Of a DNA stretch of 64,000 nt, positions 8,590 to 17,601 are shown in pieces. A program made the position numbers and the translations under genes. The first letter of the stretch is position 1, and each line of letters begins with the position of its first letter. Source of the DNA: Chitinophaga oryziterrae (GTDB taxonomy: Bacteria > Bacteroidota > Bacteroidia > Chitinophagales > Chitinophagaceae); the NCBI RefSeq assembly GCF_009758125.1, contig NZ_WRXO01000005.1, forward strand, positions 124,001 through 188,000, in the 5' to 3' direction. The notes under the pieces are model-generated. The model saw only the letters and a program-made list of their open reading frames with translations. It had not been told where the DNA came from and made no database searches.

Positions 8590-8614
8590 AGGCCCGGGAA
8601 TTACGCCCGGGCCT
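8590..8614 (-). terminator. intrinsic terminator of the PurF-like gene
   Basis: A 9-bp GC-rich stem (8590-8598 with 8606-8614) around a 7-base loop lies 6 bp past the stop codon. On the minus strand it is followed by an AT-rich tract rich in T. Confidence 0.75.
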
Positions 8615-8620
8615 GTATAT

Positions 8621-10468
8621 TTAATATCCTCTTTCGTTCTTGCCTTCCATATAATTCATGAAAGCTTTGTTTACCACACGGTTACCACCCGGAGTAGGAT
8701 AGTTACCTGTGAAGTACCAATCACCGAGGTTATTGGGACAAGCTTTATGCAGACTTTCTATAGATTGATAGATCACATCTACTTTGGCATTAATGCCGGA
8801 AGGAGTGATGATCTGTGCAATCTTGGCAGAGATTTCTTCTGTAGTAAAAGGTTTGTAAATATTACGTACCACATTCTGCGCATGAAGGGTGTTGGTACGC
8901 TGCAGTTCCAGGCAAAGGCCATACGCTTCCTGCAGGATATGTTCCTTATCTTGTTCTTTCAGCAGGGAAATAGCAGCCTGGAAGGCAACGAAATCGCCCA
9001 TCTTACTCATGTCGATACCGTAGCAGTCAGGATAACGGATCTGCGGTGCGGAAGAAACAACGATGATCCTTTTTGGTCCCAGACGGTCCAGCATTTTGAT
9101 GATGCTTTCGCGCAGCGTAGTACCGCGAACGATGGAGTCGTCTATTACTACCAGGGTATCTATACCCGGGCGTACGGTACCATAAGTGATATCGTATACG
9201 TGTTGTACCATTTCATTACGGCCGGTATCTGCTGAAATAAAGGTGCGCATTTTCACGTCTTTGATAGCTATTTTATCAATGCGGACGCGGCGTCTGATCA
9301 TTTCCGTCAGCTTCTCTTCATCTATGTCCTTACCCCAGGAAGCGATACGTTCGATCTTAATATTATTCAGGTAATCTTCCAGCCCTTTAATCATCCCGTA
9401 GAAAGCTATTTCAGCCGTATTTGGGATAAAGGAGAAGATGGTATTGCGAAGGTCGTTATCTATATTCTTCAGGATAGTTTCAGACAGGTTCTGACCAAGT
9501 GCGTGACGCTCTTTATAGATCTTTTCGTCGTTACCACGGGAGAAATAGATCCTTTCAAAGCTACAGGCACGGCGTTCTTTAGGCGCCAGTATCTGTTCTA
9601 TGCTGTATTCGCCGTTTTCTTTTACGATCAGTGCGTTACCCGGCATCAGTTCATGTACTTCGTTTTCCCCTACGTTGAAAGCGGTACGGATGGCAGCACG
9701 TTCGGAAGCAGCTACGATCACATCTTCATTTACATAATAGTAAGAAGGGCGTATCCCGTGTGCATCGCGGATCACGAAAGAATCACCGCTACCTAAAAGA
9801 CCACATACGTGGTAACCACCGTCAAACATGGAGAAAGCCTGTTGAAGGATCTGCTTCACATCCAGACCGTTAGTCCTTTCTTCATCTGCTTTACAAAGGA
9901 AATGGTGTACTACTTCCAGCATAGCAGCAAGGTCGCTGTTCTTATGTGTTTCTCCTGGCTGAACGTCTACGAACTTGAAGAGTTCATCAGCATTTACCAG
10001 GTTAAAGTTACCGGCGATTGCCAGGTTGCGTGCAGGAATTGTGTTGTAGCGTACAAAGGGGTGGCAGAGTTCTACGTTGTTTCTGCCCTGGGTGGCGTAG
10101 CGGAGATGCCCCATCAGTAATTCGCCCAGGAAGCGCATATGCCCTTTCATGAGGCCGGGGTACTTGGTGATTTCAGGCTGGTACTTTTCGATCTCGTCGA
10201 TCTCGTCCTTCACTTTGGCAAAGATATCACCGATCGCCTGTGTAGCGCTGCTGCGGAGACGTTGCATAAAAGGGACCCCTGGCTCTGTATTCAATTTCAC
10301 GGTTGCTATCCCTGCGCCATCCTGTCCCCTGTTATGCTGCTTTTCCATCAGCAGGTACAGCTTGTTGAGGCCGTAGAAAACCGTTCCATATTGTTGTTGG
10401 TAATAAGAAAACGGCTTCCTTAATCTTATAAATGCTAAACCGCATTCATGCTTTATGGCATCACTCAT
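8621..10468 (-). CDS. purF: amidophosphoribosyltransferase-like protein (long PurF paralogue)
   Basis: A 615-residue PurF-type protein: N-terminal class II glutamine amidotransferase and C-terminal phosphoribosyltransferase. The PRPP loop VVIDDSIVRGTT is intact and SERAAIRTAF/RACSFERIYFSR blocks are recognisable. The likely catalytic cysteine is Cys9 in KHECGLAF, so removal of an eight-residue leader would be needed, as in B. subtilis PurF. It is over 100 residues longer than classical PurF, with extra sequence around residues 50-115 and 345-400. Bacteroidota often have this long form beside a normal PurF; the reaction may be the first purine step or a related one. Terminators flank it on both sides, so it is monocistronic. 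Confidence 0.85.
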   Translation of the reverse strand: MSDAIKHECGLAFIRLRKPFSYYQQQYGTVFYGLNKLYLLMEKQHNRGQDGAGIATVKLNTEPGVPFMQRLRSSATQAIGDIFAKVKDEIDEIEKYQPEITKYPGLMKGHMRFLGELLMGHLRYATQGRNNVELCHPFVRYNTIPARNLAIAGNFNLVNADELFKFVDVQPGETHKNSDLAAMLEVVHHFLCKADEERTNGLDVKQILQQAFSMFDGGYHVCGLLGSGDSFVIRDAHGIRPSYYYVNEDVIVAASERAAIRTAFNVGENEVHELMPGNALIVKENGEYSIEQILAPKERRACSFERIYFSRGNDEKIYKERHALGQNLSETILKNIDNDLRNTIFSFIPNTAEIAFYGMIKGLEDYLNNIKIERIASWGKDIDEEKLTEMIRRRVRIDKIAIKDVKMRTFISADTGRNEMVQHVYDITYGTVRPGIDTLVVIDDSIVRGTTLRESIIKMLDRLGPKRIIVVSSAPQIRYPDCYGIDMSKMGDFVAFQAAISLLKEQDKEHILQEAYGLCLELQRTNTLHAQNVVRNIYKPFTTEEISAKIAQIITPSGINAKVDVIYQSIESLHKACPNNLGDWYFTGNYPTPGGNRVVNKAFMNYMEGKNERGY

Positions 10469-10539
10469 CCCTATAGAATTGAAGGCGCAAAGTTACGTGT
10501 AAAAAGCCGAAAAAGCCTAAAGTTCATGTTTAAATGAAA

Positions 10540-10565
10540 ATCCCCGGTATAGCTATACCGGGGAT
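10540..10565 (-). terminator. terminator of the SurA-like gene (perfect 26-bp palindrome)
   Basis: A perfect inverted repeat, 13 bp per arm with no spacer, centred between 10552 and 10553. On the minus strand it is followed by TTTTCATTTA. It lies 30 bp after the end of the SurA-like gene and before the PurF-like start. Confidence 0.85.
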
Positions 10566-10595
10566 CAATTATATTATAATGTGTATTGTTCTCAT

Positions 10596-11978
10596 TTACT
10601 GTTTGGCAACGCTTTCAATCCATTTGGAGATGTGACTGCACTGTTTGAACTCATCATCCACATGGATATAGTACGTAGGGATTTTTTCCTTCAGCCATTT
10701 GTCGCGGGTTTCTTCCTGTTTGATCTGCAAGGTACGTTGCTGGATACGTGCATAATCATCGGTCATGTTCTCGCGGTGAGGCTGGGTACGTGTTTTCAGG
10801 TAAACAATACGGCAACCGAGACTTCCTTTTTCATCTGTATACTGAACCGGTTTGGATAGTCCGCCTGGTTTCAGGGTGTCCAGCATAAGTACGATATCCC
10901 TTTCGGAAGGATCGTCCAGCTGATCTATGGTGATCAGGGTGCTACCATTCATTTTGTTCTGTAGCATACCACCGTCGAACTTAGCCATTGGGGCATCGCT
11001 GTATTTGGCAACAGCTTCTGCAAAGGTGTATTTACCGGTAGCTATGTTGGTTCGGATGGTATCCAGTTTGGCCATTGCCTGGGCGATATCGGAACGGGTG
11101 ATGTTTGGTTTGAGCAGAATATGCTGAACGGTCACGTTATCACCCTGGCGTTTAATACATTGGATCAGGTGGTAACCGAACTGTGTTTTGATAGGGCTGG
11201 AGATCTCATTCTCTTTCAGGCGGAAAGCCGCTGCGAGGAAGTCTGCATCCCATTGTTTATCTGCACGGTTCAGGATGTATACACCCTTGTTGTCTTTAGC
11301 TCCGGGATCGTCTGAGTACAAGAGTGCCAACCGACCGAAGTCGTTGGTTTTGTCCTGCACCTGTTTTTTGAAATCCAGCAGACGGCTGATGGAGTATTGT
11401 TCCATTTCGCGGGTGGGTTTCGGCAACAGGATCAGCTGACCTATTTCCAGTTCAGATTCGTAGAAGTGAAGGCTATCGTGAGGAATACCATCGAAATACC
11501 TTTTTACTTCAGAAGGGGTCACCTTTACTGTTCCGGTGATTTTTTCCTGCATGGCTTTTGCCAGAAGGCCTTCTTTGATAGGCTGGCGGAAGCGTTCACG
11601 CAGCTGGTAAATAGAATACCCGGTTACTTCTTTCATTTTTTCGCGGGTACCATATAGTTCTTCGAAATAGCGGATACGGTTTTCTATCTGTCCGTCCACA
11701 TCCGCGTCACTTACGGGCAAACTATCGCGTTCTGCCTGCATTACCATTACTTTCTGAGCGATGATCTGTTCCATAATCAGGCAGGAAGCGTTTGGAGGCA
11801 GGCTATTGTCCGGCGTATTACGTTGCAGGTTTACCATTTCTCCTTCCACATCAGACTTCAAAACGATCTTGTCCCCTACGATGGCGGCTATTTTATCCGC
11901 TACCATCTTTTTCTGCTGGGCTGAAACTACCTGACAAAGCAGTAATGCGCCTGCAGAAATTGCCAATATTCTATTCAT
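10596..11978 (-). CDS. SurA-like periplasmic peptidylprolyl isomerase
   Basis: A 460-residue exported chaperone. A signal peptide is clear (MNRILAISAGALLLCQVVSA, cleavage before QQKK). The N-terminal SurA region (VGDKIVLKSDVEGEM, then the MEQIIAQKVMVMQAE helix) is followed by two parvulin domains: one from about residue 170 containing FGRLALLYSDDPGAKDNKG, and one from about 285 starting VQHILLKPN and containing FAEAVAKYSDAPMAKFDGG. SurA proteins carry unfolded outer-membrane proteins to the BAM complex. The ATG at 11978 is preferred to a TTG 24 bp upstream because it puts the charged residue and hydrophobic core in signal-peptide register. It has its own terminator. Confidence 0.92.
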   Translation of the reverse strand: MNRILAISAGALLLCQVVSAQQKKMVADKIAAIVGDKIVLKSDVEGEMVNLQRNTPDNSLPPNASCLIMEQIIAQKVMVMQAERDSLPVSDADVDGQIENRIRYFEELYGTREKMKEVTGYSIYQLRERFRQPIKEGLLAKAMQEKITGTVKVTPSEVKRYFDGIPHDSLHFYESELEIGQLILLPKPTREMEQYSISRLLDFKKQVQDKTNDFGRLALLYSDDPGAKDNKGVYILNRADKQWDADFLAAAFRLKENEISSPIKTQFGYHLIQCIKRQGDNVTVQHILLKPNITRSDIAQAMAKLDTIRTNIATGKYTFAEAVAKYSDAPMAKFDGGMLQNKMNGSTLITIDQLDDPSERDIVLMLDTLKPGGLSKPVQYTDEKGSLGCRIVYLKTRTQPHRENMTDDYARIQQRTLQIKQEETRDKWLKEKIPTYYIHVDDEFKQCSHISKWIESVAKQ

Positions 11979-12010
11979 AATAACGAGTGCAGTGAATTTC
12001 AAAAGTAACC

Positions 12011-12045
12011 AAAAAATAAGCCGCGTGATAGCGGCTTATTTTTTT
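12011..12045 (-). terminator. intrinsic terminator after infB
   Basis: An 11-bp stem (12014-12024 with 12031-12041) with a 6-base loop and runs of A on the left and T on the right. On the minus strand it ends the rimP-nusA-infB transcript 20 bp past the infB stop. It lies just upstream of the SurA-like gene. Confidence 0.92.
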
Positions 12046-12064
12046 AACAAAAGTTTATGCTGTA

Positions 12065-15000
12065 TTATAACGTTCTCTTTACTTCTACCTCTTCGAATCC
12101 TTCTACTATATCTCCTACGTGGAGGTCGCTGTAGTTTCTGATACTCAGACCGCATTCCATGTTGGCAGCCACTTCTTTCACATCTTCCTTGTAGCGTTTC
12201 AGAGATCCCAGTTCACCGGTGTAGATTACTATACCATCACGTACCAGGTTCACACGGGTGTTACGGGCTATCTTACCATCCAGTACAAAGCAACCTGCAA
12301 CGGTAACCTTGTCGAAGCGATAAGTTTCGCGCACCTCTACGTTGGCAATAACCTTCTTCTCGATCTTAGGTTCAAGCATACCTTCCATCGCGCTCTTCAG
12401 CTCATCGATCGCATCGTAGATGATGGAGTAGGTACGGATCTCGATATTCTCTTTCTCTGCCAGTTTGGATGCCTGTGAAGACGGACGCACCTGGAAGCCC
12501 ACGATGATCGCATCTGAAGCGGTAGCCAGCAATACGTCGGATTCTGTGATCTGACCCACTGCCTTGTGCACTACGCTTACTGCAATTTCTTCGGAAGACA
12601 GTTTCTGCAGGGAATCGCTCAATGCTTCTACAGAACCATCAAAGTCACCCTTGATGATCAGGTTCAGCTGTTTGAAGTTACCCAGTGCAAGACGACGACC
12701 GATTTCATCCAGCGTAATGTGTTTCTTGGTACGGATACCCTGTTCGCGGATGATCTGCGCACGGCGGGTAGCCATTTCCTTTGCTTCGGATTCATCTTCG
12801 TACATTCTGAATTTCTCACCAGCCTGCGGTGCACCGTTCAGACCCAGTACCTGTACAGGTGCGGATGGCCCGGCGGATTCTACACGCTGACCGCGTTCAT
12901 TGAACATCGCCTTGATCTTACCGAAGTGAGACCCCGAAGCGATGGTATCGCCCTGATGAAGGGTACCTGCCTGTACCAGCAGGGTGGCTACATAACCACG
13001 ACCTTTATCCAGTGATGCTTCAATTACGCTACCGGAGCCTTCTCTGTTAGGATTAGCTTTCAGTTCAAGTAATTCAGCTTCCAGTAATATCTTTTCCAGC
13101 AGGATGTCTATGTTGAAACCGCTCTTGGCAGAAATTTCCTGGCTCTGGTATTTACCACCCCAGTCTTCTACCAGCAGGTTCATACCAGCCAGTTGTTCTT
13201 TAATCTTTTCAGGATTAGCGCCCTCCTTATCTATCTTGTTAATAGCGAACACCATAGGCAGACCCGCTGCCTGTGAGTGGGAGATGGCTTCTTTTGTCTG
13301 TGGCATGATCGCATCATCCGCAGCAATTACGATGATAGCGATGTCCGCAACTTTGGCACCACGGGCACGCATCGCAGTGAAGGCTTCGTGACCCGGTGTA
13401 TCCAGGAAGGTGAGGCGTTTTCCTGTAGCGGTAGTTACCTGGTAGGCTCCAATGTGCTGGGTAATACCCCCTGCCTCACCGGACACCACGTTTGCGCTAC
13501 GGATATAGTCAAGCAAGGAGGTCTTACCATGGTCTACGTGACCCATGATGGTCACAATAGGCGCTCTTGGAACCAGATCTTCCTCGTTATCTTCTACTTC
13601 CTCTTCGTCCATTTCGTCTGCATCATCTACACCGATGAATTCAACTTCGTAACCAAACTCTCCGGATACCAGTTCTATTACTTCCGCATCGAGGCGTTGG
13701 TTAATAGATACCATGATACCGAGGCCCATACATTTGGAGATTACTTCTGCGAAGCTCACGTCCATCAGGTTGGCCAGTTCACTTACAGAAACGAATTCTG
13801 TAACCTGGAGTTTGTTGCCTTCAGCGCCCTGGTTAGCCATTTGCTCTGCGAGTTCATGACGTTTATCACGGCGTTGTTTGGCTTTGGTATTTTTACCACG
13901 TCCACCACCGCCGGTCATTTTGGCCATGGTTTCCTTGATCTTGTTCTGGATTTCGTTCTTATCTATTTCTTTGTCCTCAGGTCTCCTGTTATCGCGGTTA
14001 CCATAACCACCACCAGCACCTACAGCGGGTCTGTTACCAAAACCACCTGGTCTGTTGCCGCCTGCTCCGCCGCCACGGTTACCACCTGGTCCACCCGGTC
14101 TGTTACCGCCGCCCTGATGGCCGCCTGGTCCGCCCGGTCTGTTACCACCTGGTCTGCCGTCACGATTAGGTGCAGCATGTGGTCTGCTTGGTCCTGCAGG
14201 TTTATTTGCATCGCCGGCATTGGCATTATTACCACCACCGCGATTACCTCCAGCACCCGCAGGCCTGTTATGATCGCGGTTAAAGTCACGGTTACCCGGA
14301 CCGCGGTTGCCACCACCTTCATGACCGCCTTTATTCCCGGAACCACCCTCATTTGGGGAGACAGGTTCTGGTTTCTTTTCTACGATGATACGCTTGCGTT
14401 TGCGTTTGTCATCGCGGTCATTGTTATTATTGTTACCGCCACCGCCGCGATTGAAATTATTGTTATTTCCCTTGTTATCGCGGGTATGTCTTTCGGTATG
14501 AACGGGCAGATCGATTTTACCGATGACTTTTGGTCCGGTCAGTTTTTCTGCCTGTATGTTTTCTATAACGGCGTTACCACCGTTATCATCCTGGTCTGAT
14601 GCAATTGCTGCTGCAACTTCCTCCATATGCTGTGCGGCCGGTTTTTGTGCGGGTTCTTTCGCAGGTACCGGTTCTTTTGTTTTATCCTGAGCGACGGCTG
14701 TTTTTTCAGCTACCGGCGCCTGTTTGTCTTCAACCACTTTAACAACTGGTTTTTCAGCAACAGGTGCAATAACTTTTTCTGTTTGGATGGGCTGTACAGG
14801 TTTCACCACTTCCGGTTCGGCAGGTTTTACTGCTTCTACGGGGCGTGTTGGTTGTACAGGCGGCACAACAACAGGCTCCTTAACGGGTTCTTTTTCTTTT
14901 GCCACAGGTGCTACGGGAGCAACGGGGGCTATAGGAGCCACAGGAGTTACAGGTGTTTCCGGTTGTTTTGCAACTGGTTTTTCTTCCTGTTCCTGTTTCT

Positions 15001-15676
15001 TGGCAACCGGAGGAGCTTTTTTGTGCTTATTAAGGGCATCCAGATCAATAGTGGCCACCACTTTGGGGCCATTAATCTTTGGAGCATCTGTTTTAGTGAC
15101 TTCCGGGCTTTCCGGTTGTGCAGGAACTACAGGGGCTTTTTCAACAACAGGGGGCTGCGGAGCAGGCGGTTCTTTCTTAACCTCTTCTGTTTTAACAACA
15201 GGAGGGGTTACTACCGCTGCCACTACCGGTTCCGGTTTAGGCTCGGGCTTTGGTTCAGGCTTAGGCTCCGGTTTTGGTTCGGGTTTGGGCTCTGCTTTAG
15301 GCTCGGGCTTTGGTTCGGGTTTAGGCTCTGGTTTGGGTTCCACTGCTGCCGGGGATGTGGGTTCCTCTTTAGAAGAGGTTTCCTTCTTTTTGGCTGCTGC
15401 TGCCTCTGCTTCTTCCTTTTCCTTCTTCTTCATTGCATCTAACACACTTCCTTTAGGCAAGGCTATCTGATCGCTTTTGCGTTTATTAGCCTTATCCTGC
15501 TGGAATTCAGATTGCAGGGCCACATACATCTGAGAAGTCAGGCGTGCATTGGGTGAACCAAAGCCCCCCATATCATAGCCTTTATTAGCAAGAAAATCGA
15601 TTAGCGTTTCCTTACCAATATTGAACTCCTTGGCTGCAGCCAGCAATCGTGGCGTGTTGTTTGTTACTTCAGGCAT
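12065..15676 (-). CDS. infB: translation initiation factor IF-2
   Basis: The GTPase that brings fMet-tRNA to the 30S subunit. The 1203-residue protein is unusually long because of its N-terminal half: an IF2-N helical domain (residues 1-60), a charged Pro/Glu/Lys/Val linker with about ten PEPK repeats (about 110-150), and an Asn/Gly/Arg-rich region (about 390-590). A second IF2-N-like segment follows. The G domain begins near 705 with GHVDHGKTSLLD, then GITQHIGA, DTPGHEAF, NKID and SAKSG; domains II, C1 and C2 complete the conserved C-terminus. I start at the ATG in MPEVTNNTPRLL; an upstream frame adds 20 unrelated residues. Last gene of the rimP-nusA-infB operon. Confidence 0.97.
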   Translation of the reverse strand: MPEVTNNTPRLLAAAKEFNIGKETLIDFLANKGYDMGGFGSPNARLTSQMYVALQSEFQQDKANKRKSDQIALPKGSVLDAMKKKEKEEAEAAAAKKKETSSKEEPTSPAAVEPKPEPKPEPKPEPKAEPKPEPKPEPKPEPKPEPKPEPVVAAVVTPPVVKTEEVKKEPPAPQPPVVEKAPVVPAQPESPEVTKTDAPKINGPKVVATIDLDALNKHKKAPPVAKKQEQEEKPVAKQPETPVTPVAPIAPVAPVAPVAKEKEPVKEPVVVPPVQPTRPVEAVKPAEPEVVKPVQPIQTEKVIAPVAEKPVVKVVEDKQAPVAEKTAVAQDKTKEPVPAKEPAQKPAAQHMEEVAAAIASDQDDNGGNAVIENIQAEKLTGPKVIGKIDLPVHTERHTRDNKGNNNNFNRGGGGNNNNNDRDDKRKRKRIIVEKKPEPVSPNEGGSGNKGGHEGGGNRGPGNRDFNRDHNRPAGAGGNRGGGNNANAGDANKPAGPSRPHAAPNRDGRPGGNRPGGPGGHQGGGNRPGGPGGNRGGGAGGNRPGGFGNRPAVGAGGGYGNRDNRRPEDKEIDKNEIQNKIKETMAKMTGGGGRGKNTKAKQRRDKRHELAEQMANQGAEGNKLQVTEFVSVSELANLMDVSFAEVISKCMGLGIMVSINQRLDAEVIELVSGEFGYEVEFIGVDDADEMDEEEVEDNEEDLVPRAPIVTIMGHVDHGKTSLLDYIRSANVVSGEAGGITQHIGAYQVTTATGKRLTFLDTPGHEAFTAMRARGAKVADIAIIVIAADDAIMPQTKEAISHSQAAGLPMVFAINKIDKEGANPEKIKEQLAGMNLLVEDWGGKYQSQEISAKSGFNIDILLEKILLEAELLELKANPNREGSGSVIEASLDKGRGYVATLLVQAGTLHQGDTIASGSHFGKIKAMFNERGQRVESAGPSAPVQVLGLNGAPQAGEKFRMYEDESEAKEMATRRAQIIREQGIRTKKHITLDEIGRRLALGNFKQLNLIIKGDFDGSVEALSDSLQKLSSEEIAVSVVHKAVGQITESDVLLATASDAIIVGFQVRPSSQASKLAEKENIEIRTYSIIYDAIDELKSAMEGMLEPKIEKKVIANVEVRETYRFDKVTVAGCFVLDGKIARNTRVNLVRDGIVIYTGELGSLKRYKEDVKEVAANMECGLSIRNYSDLHVGDIVEGFEEVEVKRTL
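15228..15348 (-). repeat. 12-bp coding repeat in infB (PEPK units)
   Basis: About ten imperfect 12-bp units encode Pro-Glu-Pro-Lys repeats in the IF-2 linker, with one Ala-Glu-Pro-Lys variant. The DNA alternates synonymous codons (GGTTC/GGCTC, TTTGG/TTTAGG on the plus strand), so the protein repeat is better conserved than the DNA. Copy number could vary between strains by slippage. Confidence 0.85.
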
Positions 15677-15768
15677 ATTGTAATCTCGGGCCTCCCCATT
15701 TTTCCTGTTAGCTAACAGGACTCCGTTTTTTAACAATTAACAATAACTAAAAAATATTTCCTGTCAAG

Positions 15769-15808
15769 TAAGCCCACATCCTGGGGAAGTTGCGGTGTGG
15801 TCTTACTC
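15769..15808 (-). other. imperfect hairpin at the nusA-infB junction
   Basis: An inverted repeat overlaps the nusA stop codon: roughly 13-base arms at 15769-15781 and 15796-15808 that pair with one mismatch and a wobble around a loop of about 15 bases. No T-run follows on the minus strand, so it is not a normal terminator; it may be an RNA-processing or stability element between nusA and infB. Pairing was checked by eye only. Confidence 0.4.
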
Positions 15809-17056
15809 TTTATCCTTATCAAATTCTTCCTGTAGTATTCTTCTAATATCTTTTACTGTTTCTTCTTCCAGATCAGAACGGCGAACCAGTTCTTCTACTG
15901 TAAGGTCCAGCACACTACGCGCGGTGTCGCAACCAATGCGTTTAAGTTCATCCAGCACCCACTCTTCAATCTCATCAGAGAATTCTTCCAGGTCAATATC
16001 AAATTCTGTTTGTTCCTGTTCTTCATCGCGGAACACATCTATTTCATATCCTGTCAATTCGCAGGCCAGTTTAATATTTACACCTTTTTTTCCGATAGCC
16101 AGGGATACCTGGTCTGCCTTAAGGTAAACAGAAGCATACTTATTATCATTATCCACTTCCATGCGGCTGATCCTTGCAGGCGTTAAGGCGCGCTGTATCA
16201 GCAATTGGATGTTAGCGGTATAGTTGATGATATCTATGTTTTCGTTGCGCAATTCCCTTACGATGCCATGAATGCGGCTTCCTTTCATACCAACGCAGGC
16301 CCCAACAGGGTCTATGCGGTCATCATAGGATTCCACAGCCACTTTGGCTCTTTCTCCGGGTTCGCGTACAATTTTCTTGATTACAATAAGGCCGTCAAAG
16401 ATCTCGGGAACCTCAATTTCCAGCAATTTCGCCAGGAAGGTAGGATGGGTGCGGGAGAGTATGATAAGTGGTGCGTTGTTTTTCATTTCCACTTTCTTCA
16501 CTACTGCTCTTACATTTTCCCCTTTCTTGAAATAATCGGTAGGAATTTGTTCAGATTTAGGTAAAATTAACTCATTCCTTTCATCATCAAGCAATAAAAC
16601 TTCTTTTTTCCAAACCTGATAAACTTCACCGGTTACAATTTCACCTACTCTATCTGCATATTTTTTTACCAGGATGTTCTTTTTCAGGTCCCCTATACGG
16701 GCAGAAAGTGTCTGCTTAGCAGCCAGTATGGCTCTGCGGCCGAAATCCATGATTTCCACTTCTTCGTACAGATCCTCACCAACCTGGTAATCTGGTTCTA
16801 CTAAAATGGCTTCAGAATAAGCAATCTGGGCATTATCGTCTTCCACTTCTCCATCCGTCACAATTGTTCTGCGGCGTAAAATCTCCAGGTCACCCTTCTC
16901 AGTATTTACAATCACGTCAAAATTCTCATCAGAGCCATACTTCTTACGAAGAAGCGTTTTAAACACATCTTCCAATACCTTCATCAAGGTAGGGCGGTCA
17001 ATGTTTTCCGCCTCCTTAAACTCCGTGAATGACTCAATCAGGTTAATACTTGCCAT
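15803..17056 (-). CDS. nusA: transcription elongation/termination factor NusA
   Basis: A 417-residue NusA with an N-terminal RNA-polymerase-binding domain (ESFTEFKEAENIDRPTLMKVLED), an S1 domain (VGEIVTGEVYQVWKKEVLL, about 135-200) and two KH domains. The KH core has VGACVGMKGSRIHGIVRELRNENIDII and later LAIGKKGVNIKLACELTGY. It binds RNA polymerase and nascent RNA and modulates pausing, termination and antitermination. It is shorter than the E. coli protein, lacking most of the C-terminal acidic repeats, as in many non-proteobacteria; an acidic tail (DIDLEEFSDEIEEWVLDEL) remains. It lies 22 bp after rimP in the operon. Confidence 0.97.
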   Translation of the reverse strand: MASINLIESFTEFKEAENIDRPTLMKVLEDVFKTLLRKKYGSDENFDVIVNTEKGDLEILRRRTIVTDGEVEDDNAQIAYSEAILVEPDYQVGEDLYEEVEIMDFGRRAILAAKQTLSARIGDLKKNILVKKYADRVGEIVTGEVYQVWKKEVLLLDDERNELILPKSEQIPTDYFKKGENVRAVVKKVEMKNNAPLIILSRTHPTFLAKLLEIEVPEIFDGLIVIKKIVREPGERAKVAVESYDDRIDPVGACVGMKGSRIHGIVRELRNENIDIINYTANIQLLIQRALTPARISRMEVDNDNKYASVYLKADQVSLAIGKKGVNIKLACELTGYEIDVFRDEEQEQTEFDIDLEEFSDEIEEWVLDELKRIGCDTARSVLDLTVEELVRRSDLEEETVKDIRRILQEEFDKDKE

Positions 17057-17078
17057 GTTTCGATTATATTATTATATT

Positions 17079-17543
17079 TTAAAACACGATGCACACCATA
17101 GTGTGCTTTATTTCGCTTAAATTAATTTCTGTTGTTACTTTCTCTTTCTTCTTGCCCACTGTCTCCTCAATCGTGATCTTCTCCTCAGTGGCCGCCAGCA
17201 GCGTACCCTCCTTCTCTGTATTGTCCAGGAACGTCACAGCTACCTTACGGCCAATATTCTTAAGATATTGGCGGTTGAGTTTAAGCGGCTCGTCTAATCC
17301 GGGAGAGGAAACTTCCAGGGAGAAATCATTATCTGGAAAAAGGTTTGCACCTTCCAGTCTGGGGTATAAGTTGCGGTTGAAGGCTACAAGCTTCTCTACA
17401 GGCACACCATTGTCGCCATCTACAAAAAGCTTTATATTATTAGTGGGTTTTATCCGCACGTCTACCACAAAATATTCCGGGTAGGGTGCCAGCATTTCAG
17501 CTGCCAGGTCCCGGATGTTTATTAAAACATGTTCATTTGCCAT
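17079..17543 (-). CDS. rimP: ribosome maturation factor RimP
   Basis: A 154-residue RimP, needed for 30S subunit assembly. The N-terminal alpha/beta domain has FVVDVRIKPTNNIKLFVDGDNGV; LEVSSPGLDEPLKLNRQY is the hallmark linker motif; and the C-terminal Sm-like barrel runs from VAVTFLDNTEKEGTLLAATEEKITIEE. First gene of rimP-nusA-infB. The ATG at 17543 is only 2 bases from the end of the T-run of an intrinsic hairpin in its leader, which suggests that transcription of the whole operon is controlled by attenuation. Confidence 0.95.
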   Translation of the reverse strand: MANEHVLINIRDLAAEMLAPYPEYFVVDVRIKPTNNIKLFVDGDNGVPVEKLVAFNRNLYPRLEGANLFPDNDFSLEVSSPGLDEPLKLNRQYLKNIGRKVAVTFLDNTEKEGTLLAATEEKITIEETVGKKKEKVTTEINLSEIKHTMVCIVF

Positions 17544-17544
17544 A

Positions 17545-17579
17545 TAAAAAAACGAGAAGGGGACAGTCCAGTCCCCTTC
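17545..17579 (-). terminator. leader terminator/attenuator in front of rimP
   Basis: On the minus strand a perfect 9-bp stem (17571-17579 with 17556-17564) and a 6-base loop are followed by TCG and seven T residues (17546-17552), ending next to the rimP ATG. No gene is read leftward into this site; the neighbouring gene is divergent. Only transcripts started for rimP can meet it, so it acts as a leader terminator rather than an end-of-gene terminator. Confidence 0.75.
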
Positions 17580-17601
17580 AATTGAATCATTTTCCTACAT
17601 G

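Noticed and set aside
15228..15348. Possible CRISPR or tandem-repeat array
   Set aside because: The repeats are 12-bp coding units (PEPK) inside infB, with no spacers and a clear reading frame.
13277..15470. Long open frames on the plus strand opposite infB
   Set aside because: They run against the IF-2 coding strand in the repeat-rich N-terminal region, where biased codons suppress stops in other frames. They have low-complexity translations and no start context.
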